From Protula sp. h YS-2021 (Eukaryota; Annelida; Polychaeta; Sabellida; Serpulidae): a DNA stretch of 64,000 nt. How positions within the stretch are numbered: position 1 is the first letter of the stretch; every line of letters begins with the position of its first letter. The notes below the pieces were generated by a model that saw only the letters and a program-made list of their open reading frames with translations, was not told the origin of the DNA and searched no databases. The translations under genes and the position numbers were made by a program. Positions 35,140 to 48,362 of this stretch are shown one piece after another. The stretch covers positions 97,405,804 to 97,469,803 of the forward strand of contig OX457025.1 in NCBI GenBank assembly GCA_949752745.1, given 5' to 3'.

Positions 35140-36349
35140 GTAAATGGCCAGTTGAGATCGTATAATTGTGGCCTATGACGTCATGCATGGAGATATGTGT
35201 GGTATTTCGGTCGCTGCCTACGCATCGAGGGGAAGGCAGAGGCAAATAGCGATCAATTATTTACATCGCGAAATGAATAGTATAGTCATGTGCTTCACAG
35301 TCACGTGATGTTTTTATGCTGTTTATAAATAATTGTATAAATAAAACGAAACGGAGTCAGAAAGGTGAATGGGGAAACAAAATGCGGCATTTTGTTATTA
35401 AAATCAGAAATTTGCATTTCAACGCAGTACAAGGGCGGAACACTAACCATAGCCCCCCCCCCCTCCCCCCACGACATCCACTCCCGCCAAAAAAAAAAGA
35501 AAAGAAATACCTTCAGCAAATTTCGATATGTGCTGTTGTGGCGTGAGCGGTCTCATAAAGCTGTTTATGCATTGGCGTTAACCTCTGTGAAAGCATTGTC
35601 GCCATGGCAATTAATAAACGTGGCTACTATCTTATATCGTTGTTACGTTGGCAAACAAAAGATAATTTATGACTGTAGACCTGCTGCAAATTCAACTTGG
35701 GACTGTTTTATACAACTGTTGCGTGTTTTAGTTTCTTTTATTCTATTTTTCTATAAGTTTCTTTTTGGAAGTGGTTTGGTTATGTTCGACCTTGGTTGGT
35801 CTGCCTATCATCGAGAAATCGCTTGCCGTACAATTTTCCTTCTGTTGTTTCTGTATTAAAACCAAGAGTGACAGATGGTGATAAGATAAGGACCACTAAT
35901 GAATGGCTACAGATTCCCCGACCCCGATATCTAATCCCTGGTCAATGTTACTTATACACAAACAGACAAACCGCGCCTTGTTATAAACAGCCAATTTTTC
36001 ATTAGACATATTTTGGACAGGAGGCTGTTTCTTGGGGAGGGGAGCAGAGGGTAAGATGGTGAGGGGGTGGGGGGGGGGAGAGGGCTGAAGGGGTGTTAAA
36101 GTACAACACGTATTAACTGATGGTTGACCTGTGGGTAGCGGCAGTACAGTTGCCCTTGAAAAAAAACATAGACATCAACAAGTAATCAACGAGCAAGAAG
36201 ATGGAAAATGTAATATTTTCAAGTGATATCAAAACTTGTTACATTTTGAGTAGATTGTGAATTACTGGGCCACTTGATGTTCCTATTGAAGCCAGTTTCT
36301 GCAATTCAATCGATCCGTGATCATGAGGTTCAGCCTTACTGGAAATTAA

Positions 36350-36450
36350 TTGGAAGATGTGCACACTTGTCCTTAAACTGACAGGAGGTTGCTCGCAGTT
36401 GTACTTAAATTGACAGGAAGTTGCACGCAGTTGCACTTAAATTTTCAGTC
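36350..36450. repeat. Small tandem repeat, ~36-bp unit
   Basis: Two and a half units of CAGTTGCACTTAAATTGACA with a GGAAGTTGC extension. Confidence 0.7.
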
Positions 36451-37531
36451 TACGGTAAGGGGTAACAGTAGGCATCGTTTTTGTCCGCATTAAGGCAGAG
36501 ATCCGCCCTTTTTTCGAACCGGAATTTGTGGTCATCGAGATCGACTGAATTCTGTAATATTTTTACCACTTTTTGAGGGGGGGTGATTTTGGTTTTCAGA
36601 TTTTGTCTAGATTTTCGCTCGCGCCTCGTCGGCGCTCGCCCTGTATTTCGTTCAATGTACGATTGTAGTCATTTTGGGCGATTTTTCAGCTAAGCCTTCA
36701 GCTCTCGCCTAATAGTGCATGACTTTCTAGCTTCACTGTAGCTTTATAATAATACAGGAAAGCATTGCACCTTGTTAATGTTATTTGATTTTTTATAGGA
36801 ATTCCATTCTGAACAAGCGATACTATAAATATAATATATGGTGGAAGCTTCATCTGATTATTATTTCCGTTCTGTGAGCATCTGAAAGCCGAACACTTTC
36901 GTTGTGAGGGGAGATACGGTTTTCCCTAAAACCATCTGATCAGCTGCTAGATGACCACTCAAGTTTTTTCACGGAAAGATATTTAGAGACGTTAAATTGC
37001 ATGTGCAGAAATCGCTCATATGTGTTCTATGAGCGTCTGGAACCTCGTAGCCCCCTTGTTTACGAGTGACTGTCACTAACGTTTTTATCAGACACTGGCC
37101 AGGCTAGGCACTGATCCTGCCACACGGGCTGATTGACAGGAAACAGCAGGACTCTGGGCTAAGCCAGCCAGGCGAGAGGTCAGGGACGACTCCTGCCAGG
37201 CCACGGATCGGCTGGCGTCCTAGTGGCCCATTACAGGTCGCCGCGCAGCCTCGCTGGGGTCACTGCAAACCAGGAGTGGGGAAGGCGTGATAATAAAGAA
37301 CCTGCTCCAAACACAGCCTGTTTGTTTCACAATTTTCACGCTTGACCAACTTTCTGTGAGTGACAGTTTGTGTCTGATATTGTCAATTAAGAGTGAAGAA
37401 AAGCACAAATAACCACAAACATTTGACAGCATCTCACAGCGCACCAGTGTATAGAAAACGCATGTGAAAAACACGTCTTAATACAAAGCCGACAGTGGAA
37501 TTCCGTGTATGCATTGTGGGTTCTATTTCAG

Positions 37532-37605
37532 GGTCAGCCTTGGACCGTGGCTGGCACCATCAGGTGGCATCCATCTTTGGTCAACCTCACTTCCCCTCCT
37601 CCTGA
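37532..37605 (+). CDS. Possible terminal exon of the zinc-finger gene
   Basis: An acceptor (GGGTTCTATTTCAG) is followed by a frame that matches phase 1 from either 33037 or 35139. It stays open for 24 codons (SALDRGWHHQVASIFG and onward) to TGA. A frame this short is open by chance about one time in three, so support is weak. Confidence 0.2.
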
Positions 37606-40289
37606 AAAAACAACTGCTTCCGTGTTGAAGCTGTTCGCATCAATTTAATTTCGCTCGACATTAAATTATCTTGGTACTTTCACGTTTAATTCATGAATGA
37701 TATGTTCAGAATAGTCACTGACTTCTTAGAAAGGGTACACCGTGTCTGGGGTTCTGCCTGGGGGGGGGGGGGGGGGATAGGGAGGGGGGGAGGTCGAATT
37801 GACCGGGAGTCAATGGACCTCGAGCGAACTTGCGAAGTGTCCAGGATTAGAATATTACACCACGAAATGTGTCAAAATATTATTATGTCACAGTTCACGT
37901 CCAAGTTTCACGATTTGAGAGTAGCCTAGGGAGAATTTAAAGTGGGATTTTTTTTTAGCTAATTAGCATACCATACCATATTTTCTTTCATATGTTTTAG
38001 CGAGGACGATTTCTCAAGTACGTGAGTACGATGAAACGGCGGTCTTGTTTGCTTTTCGCAGTCGGTTCTCATCGCTCATCTATAAGCCGCTCTACCGAGG
38101 TCATGTTTGAGTTGTGCATGCCTTTACAACGAAAACACCCCCAAGGATTAAAGTCTTAGACAGTCTTGAGTATTTGCAATAACGTTTTGATGTGAAGGAA
38201 ATTTTTTTCCCGCCTCGTTAAACAGTTACAGTGTTTTATTTCAGACATATATATACAACATGGAATTCTTTTTTGATAAAACACATATCAGTGTGTTTGA
38301 CAGCAAACATACGGTCACAAAGCGTGGGTGTTTTCACTATTCTAACACCTCAGTGCTCTTTCTGGTACCGATTATTCGACTGCTAGAAACAGGACGGCCG
38401 TGGCTCAATATTGACTCAGATTTGGGCGAGGACAAAGAAGAAAAGCTGACACCAGAGAAAAAAGGGAGGGAGGAAAAGGGCGGAGCTGTGAGTGCGTGCA
38501 GTCTCAGATTCATGCCCCTGCATATTCTCTTTTTTTCTTAGAATTAAAAACTACACATGGGAAACGTATTAACCGAGATTTGATGGAAGAGTAGAATGCA
38601 CTGGAGTTCTTGGCGCCATTTCGCTGGGCTTTTGTTAATTGGTGTTCAGAGTAGAACTTCCTAGTTCAGCGTGCCATGGAACGTATTTATTGCAAAAACC
38701 TTGCGACACACGGTCGCAAAAAATGTCCATTATGCGGAGGTGGTTGTTGAAGAGAGATTAATCTAAGGATGACAAAATAGCGTTCTATTTGAGGTGGCCC
38801 GTTAATGAAGTGGCGGTATTTTCTCGCTGCCAACCCCAAAAAAAAGGGCGAAGATCCAGGTATTTATATATGCACCGTTTTTCCCGATAGTGTGAATACT
38901 ATGATATTCGGTATCAGTGTTGGCGGGTTTTTCATCATGATTTTTCGTTGGGATCGTGGTGGGATCCAGCTGCCGGGGAGATATGCCGGGGTGGGGGGGG
39001 GGGGGGGGGAAATGTCCACATATTCTAAAAGCATCCGGGATTTAAAATTCGTTCATTTTTTTCCAAGCGGATCCGGTTTATTTTTTTAGACACAGTTCCC
39101 ATTGGCTGCCCATTCCTTCTGTTGTCATTTGCGGTGTCCACAGTTTCACATAATTTTAACCATTTTTTTCCTGGGTCAAAATGACACGATTTTAGAAGCT
39201 TTCACTGTATGCTCAAACTGGATGATCACGGAAGCAAAAAGTCTTTATTTAGAAATGGTCGTATTTACATATATATGTAGATCTGATCTGCATGTGCAAA
39301 AAACATGACTGTATCCACTAAGCACCGGATTTGAAAATACGGAGATTTTTATCTGGATCCGTTATGTGATCCAGACCGGAACGTGTTAAGTCACAGAAGG
39401 ATCACAGGGGCAAAGGGGTTCCTCGTCATGGGAACCAGTCGAGTGAACTGGTAATGGGAACCAGTACAGACACAGCTGTCCCACTACAGAAGGCTGACGT
39501 CAGTTAAAGGTATTAAATTTTCTTTTTAAAAGATAATTTCAAGTGTGTTCACTATTTCCGGTTGCTACCATGGAAAGCGTTTCCGTGCCGACATCCAGAT
39601 GGCGCTGCCGGGGTGTCAGGAGCGAGAGGAGGTTCCAGGCTAGAAAGCGTGATACATATACAACCCACTCGGCGATAACAGGAGAGACTGTCACTGTGAT
39701 CTATTACCGCCTCCGCCTGGCCTAGATATGGGCCCCCCAACCAAAAAAAATGTGACACACATTATATCACAGGTGTCTGCGACCTTGAGCATTGACCCTC
39801 TCCAAACACACAGCGATTATCCCATCTTTGTTTTAAAAACGGCAGCACACAAAGGAAGGTTTGGTGCGGGGTGTCGGTGCACATAGCCCCATATGTGAGC
39901 TCCAAGCGAGCGGTGTCACGACCTGCGTGTCTGAGTGGCGAGAAGTACACGCGGCCTGTGCGTCGGTGTCGACCCTAAAACTCGAGTACACACTGCTGCG
40001 AGGAGACAGGCACTTCATGGCCAAGCAGCTGCAGTCGCTTATTCCACGTCTTTCTCCAATAAAGAGAGAGCAAAAAAAAAAAAAAAAGAAGAAAAACACT
40101 GAGCGAAATGTTAATAAAAGCCTAAGTGTGTGTTGCTTCTGTGAAGGAGCAGTTTGTTTTACAAAGAAAACTATCCCATTTCTCAAAAGTAGGGCATGTG
40201 GATGTTTCTCGTTGATTTACCTGCTACTTCTTTTATCCCATCCGACTCTCATCGCTGGGTTATACCCATCAGTTGTGGGGAATTTGCTG

Positions 40290-40570
40290 GTCGTTATGTG
40301 CGTGTGTGTGTGTTTGTGTGTGTGTGTGTATGTAAACATTTTTTTTTTTTCAAAATGCTACTTTCCCTACATTTCTGGTCTGATTGTTTTAAAATTTGGC
40401 AGAGATGTTCCCTGGGCAATCCTCCATACAGCTTATAATTTTTTTCCGATTTGGCCAAAAGTGGCCAAATTTGGGAAGACACAAATGCTACTCTTCACAA
40501 AAATCCTGCCCGATTGCGTTGAAATTTGACAGTTCCTCTTAAGCTCCTGTATCAGACTTATATTTTTGTT
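40290..40570. repeat. Dispersed repeat family, two degenerate units
   Basis: After a TG-rich patch (40298-40335), two related segments follow: one around ATGCTACTTTCCCTACA to TTCCCTGGGCAATCC (40353-40441), another around ATGCTACTCTTCACA to GTTGAAATTTGACAG (40485-40566). A third relative lies at 50410-50545. Confidence 0.55.
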
Positions 40571-40682
40571 TGGCGATTTGTCGAAAAAAAGGCTGAACTT
40601 GCAAAAAAAAAAAAAACAAAAAAGAGAAAGAGAAATGACAGTGTGCTCCTTAAATGAGTCCTAACCAGTTGTTTGGCCACTT

Positions 40683-40762
40683 GCTGCCGTGGTTCACTTG
40701 CAAGACGTTGGACTGATGATCACGAGGTCGTGGGTTCAAACCCTGCTGAAGGCGACTTTTTT
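40683..40762 (+). ncRNA. tRNA-derived element with T-run terminator
   Basis: The 71-74 nt segment has tRNA layout: an imperfect acceptor stem (GCTGCCG with TGAAGGC), variable loop AGGTC and T-arm GTGGG-TTCAAAC-CCTGC (box B). A T8 run starts at 40757 and would terminate RNA polymerase III. The anticodon loop reads CTGATGA, isoleucine-like (GAT), but its stem pairs poorly and the D-arm is weak. It is therefore more likely the head of a SINE or a tRNA pseudogene than a working tRNA. Confidence 0.55.
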
Positions 40763-40831
40763 TTCATTGTCTCCCTTTATCGATTTTATAGGCAATATAT
40801 ACAGTTCTGCCTCCCATGGAAGCAGTGATTT

Positions 40832-40895
40832 GCGCTGTCTACTGCGAAGCAAGAGGTTGTGAGTTCAAACCCCAGTCAGGAATCGATATATTTGT
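40832..40895 (+). repeat. Second, degenerate tRNA-like unit
   Basis: GAGGTTGTGAGTTCAAACCC resembles the variable loop and T-arm of the unit 120 bp upstream. Its 5' half is too diverged to fold, and no T-run follows. It may be the partner monomer of a dimeric SINE. Confidence 0.35.
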
Positions 40896-41394
40896 TGTGT
40901 GTGTTTTGCTTGCCTCCCGTGTCTTAGTGTTGCTCAAGGGGCGTGATAATACTAAACACTTTTTGTATTAATACTTAATTCAGTATGTTGCTGCAATGGA
41001 GTTGTAGTATTTTTTGTTATCGGTTCGGCAAAAACTGAACAAATAAACTGATAGCTTTAAGAGAAACACACAAAAAAGTGCTTTTCGTCTCACAGATCCT
41101 GTCAGATTGCTTTTCATAGTAGTGTGGCCCGTGAGGCCATTATCCAAATGTAAATTTTGTCAAAATTCGCCGGTTACTCCTCTGAGTTGTATAATATTTT
41201 CGCTTTTACGGCTGGGCACAATGTCCACGGACATTCTTGTTTTTCTTCAGTAAGGTTTATATCATTTCACAGGTGATAACAGTAGACTACTTAATATTTC
41301 ACACCGGAAGTTAGAAGTGTTTAGCGTCTCATTTTAAAACAAGTGTGTGAAAGATATTTATACTTTGCTATCGCTCGCGCATTTCCTTCCAGCG

Positions 41395-42090
41395 CTGGGG
41401 ATTCCCTTATGCCAGCGATCTCCTCTTGTGCCAAGGATTTCCCGTGTGCATGGATTTCCTTTGTGCCAAGGACTGACCCTGTGCCATGGGTTTCCTCGTG
41501 CCCTAGGCGTCCCCGTGCCATGGATTCCCCTTCTACAGTGGTTTTCCCGGTGCCGTGGCTGTCCTTGTGCCATGGGTTTCCCCGTGCCATGGATTCCCCT
41601 TGTACAGTGGTTTTTCCGGTGCCGTGGCTTTCCCTTGTGCCATGGGTGTCCCCGTGCCATGGATTCCCCTTGTACAGTGGTTTTTCCGGTGCCGTGGCTC
41701 TCCCTTGTGCCATGGGTTTCCCCGTGCCCTAGGTGTCCCCGTGCCATGGATTCCCCTTGTACAGTGGTTTTTCCGGTGCCGTGGCTCTCCCTTGTGCCAT
41801 GGGTTTCCCCGTGCCCTAGGTGTCCCCGTGCCATGGATTCCCCTTGTACAGTGGTTTTTCCGGTGCCGTGGCTCTCCCTTGTGCCATGGGTTTCCCCGTG
41901 CCCTAGGTGTCCCCGTGCCATGGAATCCCCTTGTACAGTGGTTTTTCCGGTGCCGTGGCTCTCCCTTGTGCCATGGGTTTCCCCGTGCCCTAGGTGTCCC
42001 CGTGCCATCTATTCCCCTTGTACAGTGGTTTTTCCCCGGTGCCGTGGAGGCCCTTTGTGCCATGGGTTTCCTCTGTGTCAGTTGTACACG
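41395..42090. repeat. Minisatellite, 87-bp unit
   Basis: The core is CCTTGTACAGTGGTTTTTCC followed by GTGCCGTGGC and repeated GTGCCATGG steps. Core starts at 41601, 41671, 41758, 41845, 41932 and 42019 show one 70-bp and four 87-bp intervals. Sub-repeats of GTGCC plus about 12 bases suggest the unit grew from a shorter one. Open frames on both strands are a consequence of the 29-codon period. Confidence 0.9.
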
Positions 42091-42174
42091 CTTGTGTCGT
42101 CTGTGTCAGTGATATTTTTGTTTGGCGGTGCGTCACGGGTGCCGCTGACATATAGGTGCCAGCGATGCCGTTTG

Positions 42175-42440
42175 TGCCAGTGATCTGTCAGATAGCCCTC
42201 TCCCATATATCAGCCCCATCCCCACGTGCCAGTCACATGAGCCATGACCGTCGAGGTGGTCATTTCCCACAACCGTGTCCGCCCATGGAGTCATGTGTTA
42301 GCCACCTCCGTAGTCATGTCCGTCCAGTTAGCCACATGTTGACCATTTCACCTGTCATGCCCGTCCAGGTTGTCATGTGCTGACCATTTCAATGGTTACA
42401 TCGTCCTGTATTGGCCATTTGCGTTGCTCTGTGCGTCCAG
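42175..42440. repeat. Degenerate short-unit repeat
   Basis: Loose recurrence of GTCATGTCCGTCCAG and TGACCATTTCA; probably a decayed minisatellite downstream of the 87-bp array. Confidence 0.45.
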
Positions 42441-43374
42441 GCGGTCGTACGTTAGTGCGTACGTTCACTGCGTTATCTCTCGTAGGTGTTAGAGCTTTTA
42501 GAGTCTCGTCTGTAAATGTTTAAGCGATTGTGACGTTGTATATTCTTAATGAGCGATTCATATAATATCTTAAGGAAACGACGAGCAAGAAGGTATTATA
42601 AGTGAAACTGAGTAGACCTCCCACCGTTTTTGTGAATCCTAAAAACAGTGTACTTCATAAAGGTGTATCCTGCTCTATCTGGCTGGTATTCGCTGACGTG
42701 GTCCTGGAAGGAAGGCGCATGTCGCTCGTCCTTCCGTGTGTCCCCACTGTGTGTAAGTGAACCGTGAGTTTTATTCTACTTATCCCGGTTTTTTCTCTCT
42801 TTTTTGTGGTCATAAAGTGTTGGAGCTTGCCGGAATGAAAATGTATATATATAATTGTAAAAATGTTACTATTTGAAAAGCGGCATTGTTGTAAGTGGGG
42901 ATTTAAATGCTCTGCGTTGACCTCTTGCTTGTGTACTGCGTATAAGTCGTTCGAACTGCAAAGAAATATATTAAAAAAGTTTTCCTTGAAAAAAAAACCC
43001 CATTGTCTGTGTTTTCCTAAATGGTCTTGACATGTTTGTGTAAGAAGTCCCGGCGTTTGCGGTGTCGGACTTAGTGTTAAATGCTTAGCTTTTATTGTTT
43101 CATGCTTTGCTGGACTCCCAAGTGCTTCTAAACCGCAGCCATGCATCAAGCCGAAAATCAAAATTTTCATGATCTTTTTTTTTCTCGAGGTTCATGTGAA
43201 CATTGTCGTATTTCAAAGTTACAAAAACACAAGGTGCTGTGACGTTCGAATCAAATGTAAGTGAAACACGGTTAAATTAGTCAACTGCCGATGGGGGCGC
43301 CTTAGTGAACATTTTATTAATTTGATACATGGTCTGAATATTTATTCAAGCCTTGTATATTATCAATAGTAATG

Positions 43375-44275
43375 TTTTGGTAGATATTATCAACATTTAT
43401 TGACATATGTTACCTCTTGAAACATAATCCATTTGTTATTTTATGTGGACATTTTTTACTCAGTAGGTTGTATCTTATGGACATTTTTTGACCTGGGATA
43501 TCTTTGAACACATAACCCGGTATATCTTCTAGACATGTATTGGCTTACTCTTATCTAGTTTACATTCATTGGCCGGTTATATCATGCTTGCATTTGTTAA
43601 TCTGGTATATGATATGGACATTTATTGACCTGGTATATCTTGTGGGCATTTATTGACCGCGTGTATCTTGTGGGAATTTATTGGCCTACTGTATGATATG
43701 GACATTTATTGACCTCGTATATATGTCGTGGGCATTTATTAACCTCGTATACCTTGTGGGCATTTATTGAACTGGTCTGTCGTATGGAAATGTAGTGACT
43801 CCACATTTTATGAGCATTAACAGGGGGTGAACGTCGGAACCGTTACACATTTACTGAGGGCGCCAAAAGATGCTTTGGTCCTCCAGAAAATTATTGCCAT
43901 CTGAACAATGTACATGTTTGACCGTACTGACATTTATCGACATGTTGGACCGTGTTGACATTTATTGACATGTTAGACCATATTGGTATTTATTGACATT
44001 TATTGACTGTTGGACTGTATTGGTATTTATTGACATGTTGGACCGTATTGGTATTTGTTGACATTTATTGACATGTTGGACCGTGTTGATATCTATTGGT
44101 ATTTATTGTTCATATTTATTAAAATCTTACTTTCTGTTGGCATTTACTGGATTATCACATCGTACTGATATTGAGTGGCATATTCCAGCGTAATGATATT
44201 TATTGACCTGCGTCATTGTATTAACATTGATTGACATACTGCGTTTATTGACATGTACTGACATGTTGCATGTTA
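43375..44275. repeat. AT-rich degenerate satellite, ~30-bp unit
   Basis: Repeats of GGACATTTATTGACC with GGTATATCTTGTG in the first half, changing to ATTGACATGTTGGACCGT and TTGGTATTTATTGACA after about 43900. Divergence is substantial and spacing irregular. Confidence 0.75.
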
Positions 44276-45029
44276 CGTGGATTCGTTTTAAGGACTTTTC
44301 ATATTTTAATAGAAAAAGAATTCCAGTGTGCACACAATAGCACCCGAAATACAAAGATCTTTCATTGATTGCTAATTAGTTTTACATTGGACTTTATTGT
44401 ATTAGTCCTTCATTTTGGCAATGCATCAAAATTTCGAAAGATGTGTGCCGTATGTGTCGTCCATGGAAAAAGACGTTTTGCGTGACGCTCAAACGCTCTC
44501 ACAGACACCACCCGACATTGGTGATCATGCCACTTGCATTCCTTGAGCTCTTAAAAGCTAATAGGGGTGAACTCAGTGCTGTAAGATATGACACCCCTCT
44601 GTACCCTACCTACCACAGTGGCTGCCGTGTCGAATGCATATTAAAACTTACAAATGTAATCGTCTGCGGACCTGGTGGTTGGCTGCCTTCCGGTCTGTGA
44701 AGGCAGAAGTTACGTGCGCGTGAATACAGCGAAAATACTTGAAAAATTGACCGCGGACTAATACGGTTGTCGGCGACTGTGAAGGCTGTTGTGTGTGTAT
44801 GAGGGCATAGAGTTGTTGAGGTATGCATTACTTGCGCTTCTGTGCCTCCCTGGTATGAACGAACCATATGTAATAATAAGTTTTTTGTAAGGTGAACTCG
44901 GCATTTATAATGTTTATATTCTGTTGACGAAAACCCTCTGCTAATATAGGCACTCATTTCCAATATATATTATGATATATTTTCAGTGTGAATTCTTTCA
45001 GCATGAACAAAAGGCATTAGGTTGATGGC

Positions 45030-45405
45030 AATACTATCTAAGTCCTCCGCTCCCCAGCCACGCCCCACTGACCCATCCCGCCCAATCACCCTTCTTTCCC
45101 TAACCTTGAGCCATCCAACCCAACACCCCTCCTTCCCTAGCCCTGACCCACCCAATCTCCTTCCCTAACCCTGACCCACCTCACCCCCTTCCCTCCCTAA
45201 CCCTGACCCACCCCACTCCCTTCCTTCCCTCACCCTGACCCACCCCGCGCCCTTCCCTCCCTAACCCTTACCCACTTCACCCCCTTCCTCCCCTAGCCCT
45301 GACCCACCCCACTCCCCTCCTCCCCTAACCCTAACCAACCCCACCTCCTTCCCTCCCTAACCCTGACCTATCCCACCCCTCCTTCACTCCACTCCACCCA
45401 TTTCC
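45030..45405. repeat. C-rich array with CCCTAACCCTGACCC core
   Basis: About nine irregular units of 38-50 bp combine CCTAACCCTGACCCACC with CTTCCCTCC. It resembles the 47-bp array at 31 kb in core and composition but not in exact unit. Confidence 0.8.
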
Positions 45406-45817
45406 TGGTCCATGGACAGTGTGATTTTTTTTAAACTAGACCTTTTTTCAATCCACATTGACTATGTCGGTAGATTAAAATACTGAATCTGCTCCTCTCA
45501 TCCCCCTCCGCTCGCCCCACCATCCAACCAACATTCCGAGAAAAAGTGGTCCAGGGCCATAAATAGTCTATTTTAACCAACGTGTTCATAAACAATAATA
45601 CGTTCTTACGTTACAGCCTTTGTCAGACTCTGCTGTCATCAGATGGTACTTAACTCACAATATTTCAGACTTTTAGAGAAAAGGTTTCAGGAGGTAACTT
45701 CAAAAGAACGGTTTGAGATTAAATTTAAGTGCATAGTGCCATTGATATATGTAGGCACTTAAACGCAAATCACTTTCTCACAGTCTCACGCGTCGGTCTA
45801 CCGCGAACACAAGATTG

Positions 45818-46078
45818 TTAAAAGTTAAAAAAAAAAAAAAAGCTGTCGTCTGGATGGAGAATTAATGACGTAGAATCCGTCAGCAGTCGGGATATATGAT
45901 CCAGATCTCGCTTCCACACGTACAGTACAACGTCGTTGCTGGGACCGAGGAATCGTATCGTGATACCCGATATCCGATATCCAATGGCGAAAAGCTCAGC
46001 TGTGAGCACCGTGATGTCGTCACCAGCGCCTGTGTCGCTGTGATCTACATCGTTCTGAAGAGGTTGTGCTGTATTCAA
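45818..46078 (-). other. Unrecognised open stretch, minus strand
   Basis: The minus strand has 86 open codons with a protein-like composition (DDITVLTAELFAIG and IRFLGPSND among them), preceded by no ATG and followed by a T run. The bases include GATATCGG-type short palindromes. It could be a coding fragment or part of a dispersed repeat; no family is recognised. Confidence 0.2.
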
Positions 46079-46254
46079 TAATATTCATACGGTGGTTAGC
46101 CGTTCATGACAAAACCCTTGAGAACTTCAAATGTAAAACGAATATTCAGGACTACAAGTAATCCGGATTTCAGAACCGGAAGTTACGCTGGAACCGGATT
46201 TGGATGTATTTTTTCCTTAGTCACCGGGGTATTTGGTGAATTCTTGCAATTTTA

Positions 46255-46768
46255 AACCTTCCTTGTACTAATTTCGCCATACATACACTCATTTCGCCAT
46301 ACTTGGTACTGATTTCGCCATAAGTACACTGATTTCGCCATACGTACACTGATTTCGCCATTCGTTGTACTGATTTCGCCATACGTGGTACTGATTTCGC
46401 CATACGTGGTACTGGTTTCGGCATTCGTTGTACTGATTTCGCCATACGTGGTTCTGATTTCGCCATACGTGATACTGATTTCGCCATACGTGGTACTGGT
46501 TTCGGCATTCGTTGTACTGATTTCGCCATACGTGGTTCTGATTTCGCCATACGTGATTCTGATTTCACCATACGTACCCTGATTTCGCCATGCGTGGTAC
46601 TGATTTCGCCATACGTGGTACTGGTTTCGGCATTCCTCTAACTGATTTCGCCATACGTGATACTGATTTCGCTATACGTGGTTCTGATTTCGCCATACGT
46701 GATACTGATTTCGCCATACGTGATACTGATTTCGCCATACGTGATACTGATTTCGCCATACGTGCATC
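46255..46768. repeat. Minisatellite, 21-bp unit
   Basis: About twenty-four units of GATTTCGCCATACGTGGTAC with variants GGTTTCGGCATTCGTTGTAC. The variant unit recurs at about 46410, 46500 and 46625, hinting at a higher-order block of about 90-125 bp. The seven-codon period leaves several frames open. Confidence 0.95.
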
Positions 46769-48239
46769 ACCGCACGCTTTTCGGTAATGCTGCGAGATCT
46801 GGGAGCAAACCAGGGGCCTACACGATGCACATATGGTCGAGTCGGAACAATATCGATACTTATTTTATTGGACCAATCCGATCGATCATCGGTCTTTAAG
46901 CCATGGAAAGAAAACGCGGTATCCACATGGCCGAATATCTATGCATATAAATTTAATTTAAATTTTAAGGTAAATAAATGCATTGAAAGAAGAGGACAAT
47001 GTTTGCCCTGTTTACACCCTACTATCTCACCTTCGATCACTCGTCGGTCTATTTTTGTCAAGCTGCACGAATTTTCTGAATATTTTTGACACCGTAAGGT
47101 GACGAAACCAGTTTGGTTTAGTGTTTCGGTTTGGTTGACGCAAAGTCTAACCTGCCCCATCCCCCCCACACCCCGCATCTCCCTCATTTTGCCCCCCCCC
47201 CCCCCCCCGATCTGTAATCGAGGAGTGCATTTCGTACTGAAAACGCCATATTCAATAACTGCAGTTATAACACTTGAGGGATGTTTTATGAAGATGTCTG
47301 TTGACTATTTTCAAGAACGACACGATCTCATTGGACGAAACAGTTGCTGTCTTTGTACACCCAAGAGCCGGAGCGAACAATGCATCGCGTTGTACAATCA
47401 CCATATAAAAATAGAAAAATAGTTTCCCCCCAAAACGAGACACAAAGGGCAAGTTCTTATTCTACTTTCACTGCTTTGAGAGCGCTTATGAGAAACTCGG
47501 TCTGTAATCAAAGTACTGCATACCATTTCACCAATTTCAACGTCTATTTTTCTCTTTAAATGGACAATGAAATGGAAATGGTGTTGACTTAAATATCACA
47601 CTGAAAGAAATGTTCATTTTTTTTCTCACTTGCAAATGGAGAAGTGGCAAAACATGGCTCATATGAGAAAGTCTTTTAACATACCACTGCTCTTGTCACG
47701 AGAACCTATATGTATAGGCTACAGCTAAAAATGCCTCTATTTTTCTTCTTGAAATTGTGTCATTCAATGATTATATTTAAAATGAAATAAAGGATTTAAA
47801 AAATAACACAACAACAGTTAAATTAGAAATTATTCAAGTCTCCACCTACGACATATGTATTTGAAAAAGAAAATATGCACGGTCCCGACCTCGCATGCAG
47901 AATATCCAGGACCTCCGAACAGTGTTCTTATTTAAAAGGTGAAGTGCTTTTCATTAAAGTGCTTTTCGCTGGATAGAGAAAGTGATCGGAATCCCATTGA
48001 AAAAAACCTCCTTTTTTGATGACGGGATTCGGGTCAGTTTCTTTAAATTAAAAAAAAAAAACTGCCGGATCTGACCATGCAATGTCGTTCTGTCCATGGG
48101 CGCAGTCCTCCCCCCCCCCCCCCCCCCCGTGTTGGATGTTTATGTCAGTTCACTAAAGGAGCCGAATAGAAAAAGCTATGTCTGTTGGATGTTGAGAGTT
48201 CCGAAATTCGAATCGAAATATATGTGATTGGATTACCGG

Positions 48240-48362
48240 TACTACAGTGGCAGATTAAGTCTCACGTTGCCCCCCTCCACCCCCTCCCCCCCGCCTCCGC
48301 CCCCACCCCAGTCTGCACCCAGTCTCCATCCCGGTCAGCCCCTCCCCCCGCCCCCCCCCCCA
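48240..48362. repeat. C-rich low complexity
   Basis: CCCCTCC, CCACCCC and C runs, with scattered CAGTCTGCACCC that recurs at 48417. Confidence 0.8.

Noticed and set aside
44443..44700. 85-codon plus-strand frame
   Set aside because: It starts without ATG and shows no splice sites or recognisable motif.
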